A stretch of 64,000 nt of DNA from Lachnospiraceae bacterium NK3A20. GTDB taxonomy: Bacteria; Bacillota; Clostridia; Lachnospirales; Lachnospiraceae. The stretch spans positions 62,001-126,000 of the forward strand of contig FNQX01000005.1 in NCBI GenBank assembly GCA_900107575.1, read 5' to 3'. The notes under the pieces are model-generated. The model was not told where the DNA came from, ran no database searches, and saw only the letters and a list, made by a program, of their open reading frames with translations. Every line of letters begins with the position of its first letter. Within the stretch, counting starts at the first letter, position 1. Below are positions 50,703-58,675 of this stretch, piece after piece. The position numbers were made by a program, and so were the translations under genes.

Positions 50703-52268
50703 ATGGAGTTTGCAATAGCAGGTGTTTTCAGTCGCAGCGTGACAGCAGAACTTGACAACGGGGAACGGTTCGAGACGGCAAAAGAGATCACGATCTTCCT
50801 GAACGGACAGCAGAGGATGACAACGCGCCGGAACGTCTTCACACTGACGGGACTCCTGCCCGATACGACCTACGAACTCTCTGTTTCTGACGGACAGGAG
50901 ACGGCGGCCCACAGCTTCCGCACGAAGAGGGAGAGCGTTCTTCTCAATGTGCGAAGATTCGGCGCGGTGGGAGACGGGAAGCGGGATGATACCGCGGCAA
51001 TTCAGGCGGCGATTCTCTCCTGTCCGAAGGACGGAACGGTATATATTCCGAAGGGCACCTACTTCGTCACGCCCCTGTTCCTCAAAAGCGACATGACGCT
51101 CTGCCTCGGGGAGGGCGCCACCCTCCTCGCCGATCCGGACAGGCGGCATTATCCGATTCTCCCCGGAATGACACGGGCCTCGAATGAGAAGGATGAAGAG
51201 GAGTACAACCTCGCGAGCTGGGAGGGCAATCCTCTCGACGCTTTTGCTTCCCTCATCACCGGCATCCATGTATCGAATGTCGATATCACGGGTCCCGGCG
51301 TGCTCGATGGCAATGCGGATCACAGCGACTGGTGGCAGGAGCCGAGAATAAGGCGCGGTGCGTGGCGGCCGAACATTCTCTTTTTCAATCACTGCACGAA
51401 CATCCGCGTGCAGAATCTCTCGATTCAGAACTCTCCCGGCTGGGCGGTGCATCCCTATTACAGCGACCATCTGCAGTTCCTGAACCTTACGATCACCAAT
51501 CCCTACAACTCGCCGAACACGGATGGCTTCGATCCGGAGAGCTGCACCGACGTGACGCTCCTCGGTTCGGTGATCTCCGTCGGAGATGACTGTATCGCGA
51601 TCAAGAGCGGCAAGATCTACATGGCGGTGAATCATTTCAAGCGCACGGACAAGGTTGCGATCCGCAACTGCCTTTTGGAGCGCGGGCACGGGAGTGTGAC
51701 GATCGGCTCCGAGATCGCGGGAGGCGTCACGAATGTGCGCGTGAGCCAGTGCATTTTCCGTGAAACGGACCGGGGACTGCGCGTCAAGACAAGGCGCGGC
51801 AGGGGAGAGAAGTCTCTCCTGGACGACATTGTCTTTGAGAATATCACGATGGATCGCGTCCACATGCCGGTCACGCTGAACATGTTCTATTTCTGCGACC
51901 CGGACGGGCACAGTGACTACGTGCAGGATCAGGCGCCCGCCCCGGTGGATGACAAGACGCCGGAGATCGGAAGGATCACGCTCCGGAACGCGGAATGCAG
52001 CGGCATCTCTGCCTCCTTCCTCTGTGCGGTCGGTCTCCCCGAACGGCCGATCCGGGGGATTACGATAGAGAATGTCTCTGTCTCTTTCCTCCCGGAAGGG
52101 GAGAGAGAGCCGGAGCACCCCGTCATGATGGACAACTTCCCGGCGCTGTCGGGCGTTGGCATTTACGCGCAGAATGTGGAGACGCTGACCCTGCGGAATG
52201 TGTCGATGGAAGGGGATACAAAAGGGGAGCCATGCCTTTACAATGTTGCGCAGTTCTGCACGATGTAA
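50703..52268 (+). CDS. Polygalacturonase-like glycoside hydrolase (GH28), cytoplasmic
   Basis: 521 aa without signal peptide. An N-terminal fibronectin-III-like strand domain (1-~75, ending YELSVSDGQETAAHSFRTKR) precedes the beta-helix (NVRRFGAVGDGKRDDTAAIQ). Catalytic motifs: SPNTDGFDPESC (~268, Asp), VGDDCIAIKSGK (~290, Asp-Asp), ERGHGSVTIGSEIAGG (~325, Gly-His-Gly) and RGLRVKTRRGRG (~360, Arg-Lys). The layout, with the N-terminal domain and long loops, resembles exo-acting bacterial polygalacturonases. GAAGGAGACCAGAGGG gives the ribosome binding site. The stop codon lies within an operator-like palindrome. Confidence 0.93.
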   Translation: MEFAIAGVFSRSVTAELDNGERFETAKEITIFLNGQQRMTTRRNVFTLTGLLPDTTYELSVSDGQETAAHSFRTKRESVLLNVRRFGAVGDGKRDDTAAIQAAILSCPKDGTVYIPKGTYFVTPLFLKSDMTLCLGEGATLLADPDRRHYPILPGMTRASNEKDEEEYNLASWEGNPLDAFASLITGIHVSNVDITGPGVLDGNADHSDWWQEPRIRRGAWRPNILFFNHCTNIRVQNLSIQNSPGWAVHPYYSDHLQFLNLTITNPYNSPNTDGFDPESCTDVTLLGSVISVGDDCIAIKSGKIYMAVNHFKRTDKVAIRNCLLERGHGSVTIGSEIAGGVTNVRVSQCIFRETDRGLRVKTRRGRGEKSLLDDIVFENITMDRVHMPVTLNMFYFCDPDGHSDYVQDQAPAPVDDKTPEIGRITLRNAECSGISASFLCAVGLPERPIRGITIENVSVSFLPEGEREPEHPVMMDNFPALSGVGIYAQNVETLTLRNVSMEGDTKGEPCLYNVAQFCTM

Positions 52269-52277
52269 ACGCTTACA
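52264..52277. promoter_or_regulatory. LacI-type/cre-like operator upstream of kduI
   Basis: TGTAAACGCTTACA, a palindrome with one central mismatch pair. It overlaps the stop codon of the GH28 gene and lies 6 bp upstream of the probable kduI -35 box. Same motif as at uxaC, lacI and kdgK. Confidence 0.75.
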
Positions 52278-52283
52278 TTTTCG

Positions 52284-52312
52284 TTTACAAACCGTATTGC
52301 TTATGCAATAAT
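52284..52312 (+). promoter_or_regulatory. Possible promoter of kduI-kduD
   Basis: TTTACA (52284-52289), 17-bp spacer and AATAAT (52307-52312). The -10 box is weak. Confidence 0.45.
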
Positions 52313-52377
52313 GAGAGGTGCGTAGCACCTCGAATATGGGTGCTGAGTCATATCTGAACTTATATCAGGAGGTTATC

Positions 52378-53244
52378 ATGGAACTTCGTACAGCTTCATC
52401 CCCCAGGGATGAGAAGTGGTATGACACCAAAAGGCTCAGGGATGAGTACGTCGTCGAGAAGATTTTTTTCGAAGATGAAATCAAGCTGGTGTACAGCCAC
52501 ATAGACAGAATTATTTTCGGCGGCGCGATGCCGGTGGAGAAGGAACTGAAGCTCGAGGCAGGCGATGAGCTCCGCGCCCAGTATTTCTGCGAGAGAAGAG
52601 AGCTCGGCATGATCAACATCGGCGGTGACGGTATTGTCACGGCGGACGGTGTGGAGTATCAGATAGGCAGTCGCGACGGTCTGTATATCGGCAGGGGAAC
52701 GAAGGATATCACCTTCCGCTCTGTCGACCCGAAGACTCCCGCGAAGTTCTATCTCGCGTCCGGCCCCGCGCACATGACCTATCCCACGAAGCGGATCTTA
52801 AAGGATGCGAAGGCGACGAAGGAATACGACGTCGAGATCCTTCCCGAGAATCACAAGAAACTCGGCGCCCTGGAGAGCTCCAATGAGCGTACGATCAACA
52901 AGTTCATCCTCCCCGGACAGGTCGAGTCCTGCCAGCTGGAGATGGGCATGACACACCTGGAGCCGGGCTCGGTATGGAATTCGATGCCCTGCCACACGCA
53001 CGATCGCCGCATGGAAGTTTACATGTACTTTGATCTGCCGGACGACGGGTTCGTGATGCATTTTATGGGCGAGCCGAAGGAGACGCGTCACCTTGTCATG
53101 CGCAACGAGCAGGCGGTCATTTCGCCGTCCTGGTCGATCCACTGCGGCGCCGGCAGCCAGAACTACACATTCATCTGGGCGATGGTCGGCGAGAATCAGG
53201 ACTTCGACGACATGGATGAGTGTGATCCGAAGGATCTGCTCTGA
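52378..53244 (+). CDS. kduI: 5-dehydro-4-deoxy-D-glucuronate isomerase KduI
   Basis: 288 aa from the ATG at 52378, after CAGGAGGTTATC. It converts 5-keto-4-deoxyuronate, formed from unsaturated galacturonate, to 2,5-diketo-3-deoxygluconate. Double cupin: MELRTASSPRDEKWYDTKRL at the N terminus, FCERRELGMINIGGDGIVTA (~60), and the zinc site in PCHTHDRRMEVYMYFDLPDD (~203) with the two His and Glu, plus HCGAGSQNYTFIWAMVGEN (~260). Heads kduI-kduD-isomerase. Confidence 0.96.
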   Translation: MELRTASSPRDEKWYDTKRLRDEYVVEKIFFEDEIKLVYSHIDRIIFGGAMPVEKELKLEAGDELRAQYFCERRELGMINIGGDGIVTADGVEYQIGSRDGLYIGRGTKDITFRSVDPKTPAKFYLASGPAHMTYPTKRILKDAKATKEYDVEILPENHKKLGALESSNERTINKFILPGQVESCQLEMGMTHLEPGSVWNSMPCHTHDRRMEVYMYFDLPDDGFVMHFMGEPKETRHLVMRNEQAVISPSWSIHCGAGSQNYTFIWAMVGENQDFDDMDECDPKDLL

Positions 53245-53351
53245 TCTTATTGCCGTGTAAACAGCAGGCAGCAGCCTACGATTATGGGTAATCTCCGCGT
53301 TATCGCGGAATTTACAATTTAGTTTATTTCATTTCACAGGAGGGTAGTACA

Positions 53352-54224
53352 ATGGCAGGAATTCTTGACAAGTTCAGACTGGATGGAAAGGTTGCCTGGA
53401 TCACAGGCGCATCATACGGTCTTGGCCTTGCTTACGCAGTTGCTTTCGCAGAGGCCGGCGCGAAGAAGATCATCTTCAACGACATCAACCAGGAGCTCGT
53501 AGACAGAGGTATGGCTGCCTACAAAGAGAGAGGCATTGACGCGACCGGCTATGTCTGCGATGTCACGAACGAGGAGCAGGTGAATGCACTCGTGCAGGAC
53601 GCAACCGATAAATTCGGCGGCATCGATATCCTCGTCAACAACGCCGGCATCATCAAGAGAATCCCGATGATCGAGATGGAGAAGAAACAGTGGGATCAGG
53701 TTCTGAATGTCGACCTCACAGGCCCGTTCCTCTGCTCCAAGGCAGTTCTCCCTCAGATGATCGAGAGAAGAAGCGGCAAGATCATTAACGCCTGCTCCAT
53801 GATGAGTGAGCTCGGCCGTGAAACGGTTTCTGCATACGCAGCAGCCAAGGGCGGCCTCAAGATGCTCACGAAGAACATCTGCTCCGAGTACGGTCAGTAC
53901 AACATTCAGTGCAACGCGATTGGACCCGGCTACATTGCGACACCGCAGACAGCCCCTCTTCGCGAGAAGCAGGCTGATGGCTCCATGCATCCGTTCGACC
54001 GTTTCATCCGTTCCAAGACTCCGGCACAGCGCTGGGGTGAGACAGAAGATCTGGAAGGCCTTGCTGTTTTCCTTGCATCTCCCGCGTCCGATTTCATCAA
54101 CGGTCAGGTCGTTTACATTGACGGTGGTATCCTCGCTTACATCGGCCAGGATCCGTCCCAGCTCGACGCTTCCAAGTTCCAGGATGAGGCTACCCGCGAG
54201 GATGTTGTTGTAGCGGATAAGTAA
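53352..54224 (+). CDS. kduD: 2-dehydro-3-deoxy-D-gluconate 5-dehydrogenase KduD-like SDR
   Basis: 290 aa. A short-chain dehydrogenase reducing 2,5-diketo-3-deoxygluconate to KDG; gluconate 5-dehydrogenases are close relatives. Cofactor motif TGASYGLGLAYA (~18-29), NNAGIIKRIPM (~95) and the active site S..YAAAKGG (Tyr ~158, Lys ~162). It is 20-30 residues longer than most KduD, with an extra C-terminal piece (IGQDPSQLDASKFQDEATRE). AGGAGGGTAGTACA precedes the ATG. A small CCGCG/CGCGG hairpin lies in the 107-bp gap after kduI. Confidence 0.9.
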   Translation: MAGILDKFRLDGKVAWITGASYGLGLAYAVAFAEAGAKKIIFNDINQELVDRGMAAYKERGIDATGYVCDVTNEEQVNALVQDATDKFGGIDILVNNAGIIKRIPMIEMEKKQWDQVLNVDLTGPFLCSKAVLPQMIERRSGKIINACSMMSELGRETVSAYAAAKGGLKMLTKNICSEYGQYNIQCNAIGPGYIATPQTAPLREKQADGSMHPFDRFIRSKTPAQRWGETEDLEGLAVFLASPASDFINGQVVYIDGGILAYIGQDPSQLDASKFQDEATREDVVVADK

Positions 54225-54255
54225 GCCCATGGCGTAGAGATAAGGAGATCACATC

Positions 54256-54897
54256 ATGAGAATTGCGCTGATCAACGAGAATTCCCAGGCTTCCAAGAAT
54301 GGGATTATCTACAACGCACTGAAAAAGGTCGCGGATGCGAAGGGATTTGAAGTCGTCAACTACGGCATGTACAGCCCGGATGACAAGGCACAGCTGACTT
54401 ATGTGCAGAACGGCATCCTGGCGGCTACCCTGCTGGGTTCCGGCGCGGCGGACTTCATTGTCACAGGCTGCGGTACCGGCGAGGGCGCCATGCTGGCACT
54501 CAACAGCTTCCCGGGCGTCATCTGCGGTCACATTGAGAATCCGCTCGATGCCTTCACTTTCGCACAGATCAATGACGGCAATGCGGTATCCATTCCGTAC
54601 GCGCTCGGTTTTGGCTGGGGCGGAGACCTGAACCTCGAGTACATCTTCGAGAAGCTCTGGAGCCAGCCGTCCGGCGGCGGATATCCGCCGGAGAGACGAG
54701 AGCCCGAGCAGAGGAACAAGAAGATCCTCGACGGCGTTCGCGATGCGGCGTTCCGTCCGCTCCCGGAGATTCTGAAGGCACTGGACAAGGATCTGGTGAA
54801 AGGTGCGTTCGCAGGCGAGCACTTCGATGAGTATTTCGAGCGCGACTGCCAGGACGAGACCTACAAGGCACTCGTAAAGGAGCTTAAAGAGGCCTGA
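54256..54897 (+). CDS. RpiB/LacA/LacB-family sugar isomerase, DhuI-like by context
   Basis: 213 aa, longer than RpiB (~150). The fold motifs are MRIALINENSQASKNGII at the N terminus, VNYGMYSPDD (~35) and the anion hole and catalytic Cys in VTGCGTGEGAMLALNSFPGV (~68-87), followed by GNAVSIPYALGFG. The last 70 residues are extra. In some Firmicutes an RpiB-family enzyme (DhuI) does the KduI reaction, paired with an SDR (DhuD). Its place directly after kduD makes that plausible, but kduI is also present, so it may act on another uronate product. Confidence 0.8.
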   Translation: MRIALINENSQASKNGIIYNALKKVADAKGFEVVNYGMYSPDDKAQLTYVQNGILAATLLGSGAADFIVTGCGTGEGAMLALNSFPGVICGHIENPLDAFTFAQINDGNAVSIPYALGFGWGGDLNLEYIFEKLWSQPSGGGYPPERREPEQRNKKILDGVRDAAFRPLPEILKALDKDLVKGAFAGEHFDEYFERDCQDETYKALVKELKEA

Positions 54898-54979
54898 GAC
54901 CAATGCAACTGATGCGTTTCAGATCAGATGCCGGATGCATACCAGCCCGGAGCTGGGAAAGTTTCATAGACAATTAACG

Positions 54980-55020
54980 ATACAGCCGTGTTTCCTGATG
55001 AATGGGAGACACGGCTGTAT
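54980..55020 (+). terminator. Terminator of the kduI-kduD-isomerase operon
   Basis: ATACAGCCGTGT-TCC and GGA-ACACGGCTGTAT form a 15-bp stem; followed by CTTATG. Confidence 0.8.
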
Positions 55021-55123
55021 CTTATGTGTGCGGGATACGGTATAATGGATGAAAGGGCGGGAAGGAACGGGTCTTCGTCCGACAGCTTACGGTGATTTCA
55101 GATACACAAGAGAGGGCACATCT

Positions 55124-56200
55124 TTGAAGAACTTCATTCTGAAACACGGCAGAAAGATAATCGCCATCCTGGCAGTGCTGGCACTGGCACTGACGATCTT
55201 CATCCTGCGTGATCCCAGGGCGATGCGCGCGGATTTCGGGAATTTCTCCGGCGGGAGCGATTTCGATTTCTCCTCCGACTATGACTACGATTTCGGTGGT
55301 GGCGGCAGCGACTGGGACAGCGGTGGTTTTGACTGGAGCAGTAATAACTCCGACTGGAATGATAACAATTCCGACTGGGACAGTGACAATTCCGACAACT
55401 GGGATGCGGGGCAGAATACTGGCGCGCCCGTGACCTGGAGCGACGATAACGCCCCCGCAGACGACTATCAGTACGGGTATGGCGCACCGTTCTTCATTCC
55501 GGCTGGCGCATCTGCGATCGGGATCATCTGGCTCCTTGTGATCATTGCGATCTTCATCTATGTCATGACAAGGCGTCACAGCACGGCGCAGACGCCGGTG
55601 ACCGGGCCTGTTACGAACAGACGGGCGGACTTGAAACCGATGAGCGAATATACAGCGCTGGATCCTGCCTTCGATGAGGCGGTGTTCAAAGAGAAGCTCT
55701 CGAACCTCTACATCCAGATGCAGCAGCAGTGGACGAAGAAGGATATCTCGAGCCTGCGCCCATATTTCACGGACATGATGTATGCGCAGATTGACCGGCA
55801 GCTCGAAAGCTTCCGGAAGCAGAAGATGACGAACTATGTCGACAACATCGCGGTGCTGGGCATTGACCTCATGGGGTGGAAACAGCAGGGCGACCAGGAT
55901 CAGATTGTGGCGATCGTGCGCACGAGAATCATTGACTACACGAAGAGCGACGTGGATGGCAGACTGATCTCCGGGTCTGAAACGCAGGAGAAGTTCATGA
56001 CCTACGAGTACACACTGACGAGGACCACGGGACTTCAGACGGAAGAGACGCCGCACATGACGACGATCACCTGCCCGCACTGCGGTGCGCCGGTGGATCT
56101 CAATCAGAGCGCGAAGTGTCCCTACTGCGGCAGCGTGCTGACGGTCAGGACGCATGACTTCGTCATCAGCCAGATCCAGGGCATCTCACAGAGATCGTAG
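55124..56200 (+). CDS. Tim44-like domain membrane protein with zinc ribbon
   Basis: 358 aa from a TTG start at 55124, 7-8 nt after AGAGAGGG. A -10 box TATAAT at 55041-55046 rules out the ATG at 55049. Order: one helix (KIIAILAVLALALTIFILRD), an extracytoplasmic Asp/Ser/Trp/Gly low-complexity stretch with SDWDS/NNSDW repeats (~35-120), a second helix (SAIGIIWLLVIIAIFIYVMT), then a Tim44-like domain (AFDEAVFKEKLSNLYIQMQQ.. to ~310). A CPHCGAPVDLNQSAKCPYCG zinc ribbon is near the end. Tim44-like bacterial proteins are poorly understood; lipid or protein binding is possible. Unrelated to its pectin neighbours. Confidence 0.8.
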   Translation: MKNFILKHGRKIIAILAVLALALTIFILRDPRAMRADFGNFSGGSDFDFSSDYDYDFGGGGSDWDSGGFDWSSNNSDWNDNNSDWDSDNSDNWDAGQNTGAPVTWSDDNAPADDYQYGYGAPFFIPAGASAIGIIWLLVIIAIFIYVMTRRHSTAQTPVTGPVTNRRADLKPMSEYTALDPAFDEAVFKEKLSNLYIQMQQQWTKKDISSLRPYFTDMMYAQIDRQLESFRKQKMTNYVDNIAVLGIDLMGWKQQGDQDQIVAIVRTRIIDYTKSDVDGRLISGSETQEKFMTYEYTLTRTTGLQTEETPHMTTITCPHCGAPVDLNQSAKCPYCGSVLTVRTHDFVISQIQGISQRS

Positions 56201-56232
56201 CCGTTCAGAATCATCTGGTCTGAACGGCTACG
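56196..56232 (+). terminator. Hairpin overlapping the stop codon of the Tim44-like gene
   Basis: CGTAGCCGTTCAGA and TCTGAACGGCTACG, a perfect 14-bp stem. The TAG stop lies in the left arm. No T-run. Confidence 0.65.
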
Positions 56233-56259
56233 CAGGCCACACACGCATATTTTACTGCG

Positions 56260-56308
56260 CAAGTATTCTGCAAAGCGGGAAGTGCTTCGGGCTGCGCTGA
56301 ACAGATAT
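56260..56308 (-). repeat. REP-like dispersed repeat, copy H (inverted)
   Basis: AAGTGCTTCGGGCTGCGCTG followed by AACAGATATG is the reverse complement of the left half of copy B. GCAAGTATTCTGCAAAGCGG just upstream resembles a motif beside copy G. Confidence 0.55.
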
Positions 56309-56324
56309 GTTTCTCTCATAGTAT

Positions 56325-56406
56325 AAGCGCAACGGGGCGGGCACCATATGGTGTCCGCCCCGTTGCGCTTCATAAAAATCCGGCAGGAGAGGGTCTCCTG
56401 CCGGAT
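56325..56406 (-). terminator. Two tandem terminator hairpins after eda
   Basis: AAGCGCAACGGGGCGG-CACC / GGTG-CCGCCCCGTTGCGCTT (56325-56370), and ATCCGGCAGGAGA / TCTCCTGCCGGAT (56378-56406). Both lie just past the eda stop on the minus strand and also protect against readthrough from the plus side. Confidence 0.85.
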
Positions 56407-56463
56407 GAGTTCATTACCCGGACTGCGATTTGATGATCTCAATCTGCTACTTCGATGCGATGA

Positions 56464-57135
56464 TTATGCGTTTGCGTTCTCTGCGTGAACCTTCTCGACG
56501 ATCTCGTGAGCTTCCTTAACCAGAGCCTCGATCTCATCGAACTTGCCTGCGTCGATGAGGGAACCCTTTACCATCCAGGAACCACCTGCGCAGAAGATCT
56601 TGGGATTCTTCAGGTATTCCACAACGTTGTCTGCGTTGATGCCGCCGGTCGGCATGATCTTCACGTTGACAAGGGCTGCCGTGATTGCCTTGATCATCTT
56701 GAGACCGCCATTGAGCTCAGCAGGGAAGAACTTCACGTGATCAAGCCCCTGTCTCATTGCACCCATCATCTCGGACGCGGTAGCAGTGCCGGGGCAGACA
56801 CAGATGTCCTTCTTGAGGCAGTAGTCTACGATCTCCGGGTCGTAACCACAGGATACGATGAACTTTGCACCGGCGTTGACTGCGCGGTCAACCTGATCCT
56901 TCGTGAGAACGGTGCCGGCACCAACGAGCATGTCGGGGTATTTCTCAGCCATGATGCGGATGGACTCCTCTGCAGCGTCGGTACGGAAAGTAACCTCTGC
57001 TGCCGGAAGACCGCCCCTCATCAGAGCGTCTGCGAGGGGAACTGCATTCTTCGCGTCGTTGAGTACGACAACGGGGATAATGCCGATTTCGGAAAACTTG
57101 TCCAGAACAGCCTGAATCTTAGGTGAATTTGCCAT
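56464..57135 (-). CDS. eda: KDPG/KHG aldolase
   Basis: 223 aa. It cleaves 2-keto-3-deoxy-6-phosphogluconate to pyruvate and glyceraldehyde 3-phosphate, the last step of uronate breakdown. IIPVVVLNDAKNAVPLADAL (residues 19-38), the catalytic Glu in PAAEVTFRTDAAEESI (~47), VGAGTVLTKDQVDRAVNAGA (~71), the Schiff-base Lys in HVKFFPAELNGG (~133) and IMPTGGINADNV (~158). AAAGGAGAAATTATC precedes the ATG. 35 bp after kdgK, probably one operon. Confidence 0.96.
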   Translation of the reverse strand: MANSPKIQAVLDKFSEIGIIPVVVLNDAKNAVPLADALMRGGLPAAEVTFRTDAAEESIRIMAEKYPDMLVGAGTVLTKDQVDRAVNAGAKFIVSCGYDPEIVDYCLKKDICVCPGTATASEMMGAMRQGLDHVKFFPAELNGGLKMIKAITAALVNVKIMPTGGINADNVVEYLKNPKIFCAGGSWMVKGSLIDAGKFDEIEALVKEAHEIVEKVHAENANA

Positions 57136-57170
57136 GATAATTTCTCCTTTAAAATATGTTGAACTCAGTG

Positions 57171-58268
57171 TCAGCGCTTTACGCGGGCACCTGCACCGCC
57201 CATCAGAGCCTCAACCTCATCCACGGTAGCCATGGAAGTGTCGCCGGGGGTGGTCATCGCGAGTGCGCCGTGTGCAGCACCGTAGTTGACTGCCTTCTCC
57301 GGATCCTGTGTGGTTATGAGACCATATACGAGGCCGGAAGCGAAGCTGTCGCCTCCGCCGACGCGGTCCATGATCTCCAGACCGTTGTACTCCCTGGACT
57401 GGTAGATCTGTCCGTCTGCCCAGCAGATGGCCTTCCAGTCGTTCACGGTCGCGGTCTTCACGGTGCGGAGGGTAGTAGCGATTGCCTTGAAGTTCGGATA
57501 AATCTCGGCAGCGTGATCGATCATCTTCTTGTAGCCGTCGATGTTGAGCTTCTTGAGACCGGCATCCTGACCTTCGATCTGCAGGCCGAGGCAGGCAGTG
57601 AAGTCTTCCTCGTTGCCGATCATGACATCAACGTACTTCGCGATCTCTTTGTTGACTTCCTGGCACTTCTCAAGGCCGCCGATTGCGGACCACATGGAAG
57701 GACGGTAGTTCAGGTCGTAGGAAACGACGGTGCCGTATTTCTTCGCGGTCTTGATGGCCTCGATGACAGTCTCGGATGCCTGCTCGGAGAGGGCAGCATA
57801 GATGCCGCCGGTGTGCAGCCAGCGAACGCCGAGTTCACCGAAGATGTGCTCGAAGTTCAGATCCCCGGGCGTTGCCTGAGAGATTGCGGTATTCGCTCTG
57901 TCGGAGCAGCCGATTGCACCGCGAACGCCGAAGCCTCTCTCGGTGAAGTTCAGACCATTGCGGCAGATACGGCCGATGCCGTCTGTTTTTTTCCAATAAA
58001 TGAGGTCGGTATCAACGCCGCCCTGCTCAATGAAATCCTTCATGAGTCTGCCGACTTCGTTGTCCGCGAACGCCGTAACGACTGCGGTATTCATACCGAA
58101 GCACTTGTGCAGACCGCGGATAACGTTGTACTCTCCGCCGCCTTCCCAGGCACGGAAAGATCTGGCGGTACGGATGCGGCCTTCACCGGGATCAAGGCGC
58201 AGCATGACCTCGCCCAGAGAGACGGCATCATATCTGCAGTCTTTGGGATCTCTCAAATTCAGTTCCAT
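57171..58268 (-). CDS. kdgK: 2-dehydro-3-deoxygluconate kinase (PfkB family)
   Basis: 365 aa from the ATG at 58268 (MELNLRDPKDCRYDAVSLGE), 8 nt after GGAGG; in-frame ATGs upstream lie in the promoter region. It phosphorylates KDG to KDPG. PfkB motifs: LGEVMLRLDPG near the N terminus, RSFRAWEGGGEYNVIRGLHK (~40, substrate side) and GGGDSFASGLVYGLI (~310) with the catalytic Asp. Longer than E. coli KdgK (~309). First gene of kdgK-eda. Confidence 0.92.
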   Translation of the reverse strand: MELNLRDPKDCRYDAVSLGEVMLRLDPGEGRIRTARSFRAWEGGGEYNVIRGLHKCFGMNTAVVTAFADNEVGRLMKDFIEQGGVDTDLIYWKKTDGIGRICRNGLNFTERGFGVRGAIGCSDRANTAISQATPGDLNFEHIFGELGVRWLHTGGIYAALSEQASETVIEAIKTAKKYGTVVSYDLNYRPSMWSAIGGLEKCQEVNKEIAKYVDVMIGNEEDFTACLGLQIEGQDAGLKKLNIDGYKKMIDHAAEIYPNFKAIATTLRTVKTATVNDWKAICWADGQIYQSREYNGLEIMDRVGGGDSFASGLVYGLITTQDPEKAVNYGAAHGALAMTTPGDTSMATVDEVEALMGGAGARVKR

Positions 58269-58393
58269 CGTTTTATCCTCCATAATGATGCACTCATTCA
58301 CTTTTGCTGTGATGGTGTCGGCAGAAATCATGGTCATTTCTAAGAGTTCCATATTATGAAACACAATTCCGCATTGCGACACCTTACGAATTC

Positions 58394-58421
58394 ATTATAG
58401 AGTAAGCACTTACATTGTCAA
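58394..58421 (-). promoter_or_regulatory. Consensus promoter of kdgK-eda
   Basis: On the minus strand TTGACA (58421-58416), 16-bp spacer and TATAAT (58399-58394), both boxes perfect. The spacer contains the operator palindrome. Confidence 0.88.
58401..58414. promoter_or_regulatory. LacI-type operator within the kdgK promoter
   Basis: Minus strand TGTAAGTGCTTACT, one end base off the palindrome at uxaC. It fills the spacer between -35 and -10, so a bound repressor would block RNA polymerase. Confidence 0.75.
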
Positions 58422-58454
58422 GCGGCAATTCCGGCGAAAATCCACTTGCATATT

Positions 58455-58470
58455 TGGTGAAATTTTACCA
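58455..58470. promoter_or_regulatory. Dyad between kdgK and the IclR-family gene
   Basis: TGGTGAAATTTTACCA, a 16-bp dyad with one mismatched pair, in the divergent gap. A candidate KdgR/IclR-type operator upstream of both genes. Confidence 0.4.
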
Positions 58471-58580
58471 GTTCAAGGCTGCTATTTATGAATTATTGCA
58501 CTGGCAGCGCATGCAGAGCCTCTTTTACAAAGGCGCGGCGTGCTGATGAATTTATCCTTTGGCATTGTTTGATAGAGGAC

Positions 58581-58609
58581 TTGCAATTCATTTCACATTA
58601 CGATATTAT
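58581..58609 (+). promoter_or_regulatory. Promoter of the IclR-family gene
   Basis: TTGCAA (58581-58586), 17-bp spacer and TATTAT (58604-58609). TTTCAC (58590 region) and GTGAAA (58619 region) flank the -10 box as an inverted pair, a possible autoregulatory site. Confidence 0.65.
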
Positions 58610-58675
58610 GTTCCATATAGTGAAACTGATAACAACAAGACAGATGCTGCAGGATATGCGGCATGAGGTATCAAT

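Noticed and set aside
55049-55123. ATG start of the Tim44-like gene at 55049
   Set aside because: A TATAAT box at 55041-55046 puts the transcription start at or after this ATG; a TTG at 55124 has a ribosome binding site and directly precedes the membrane helix.
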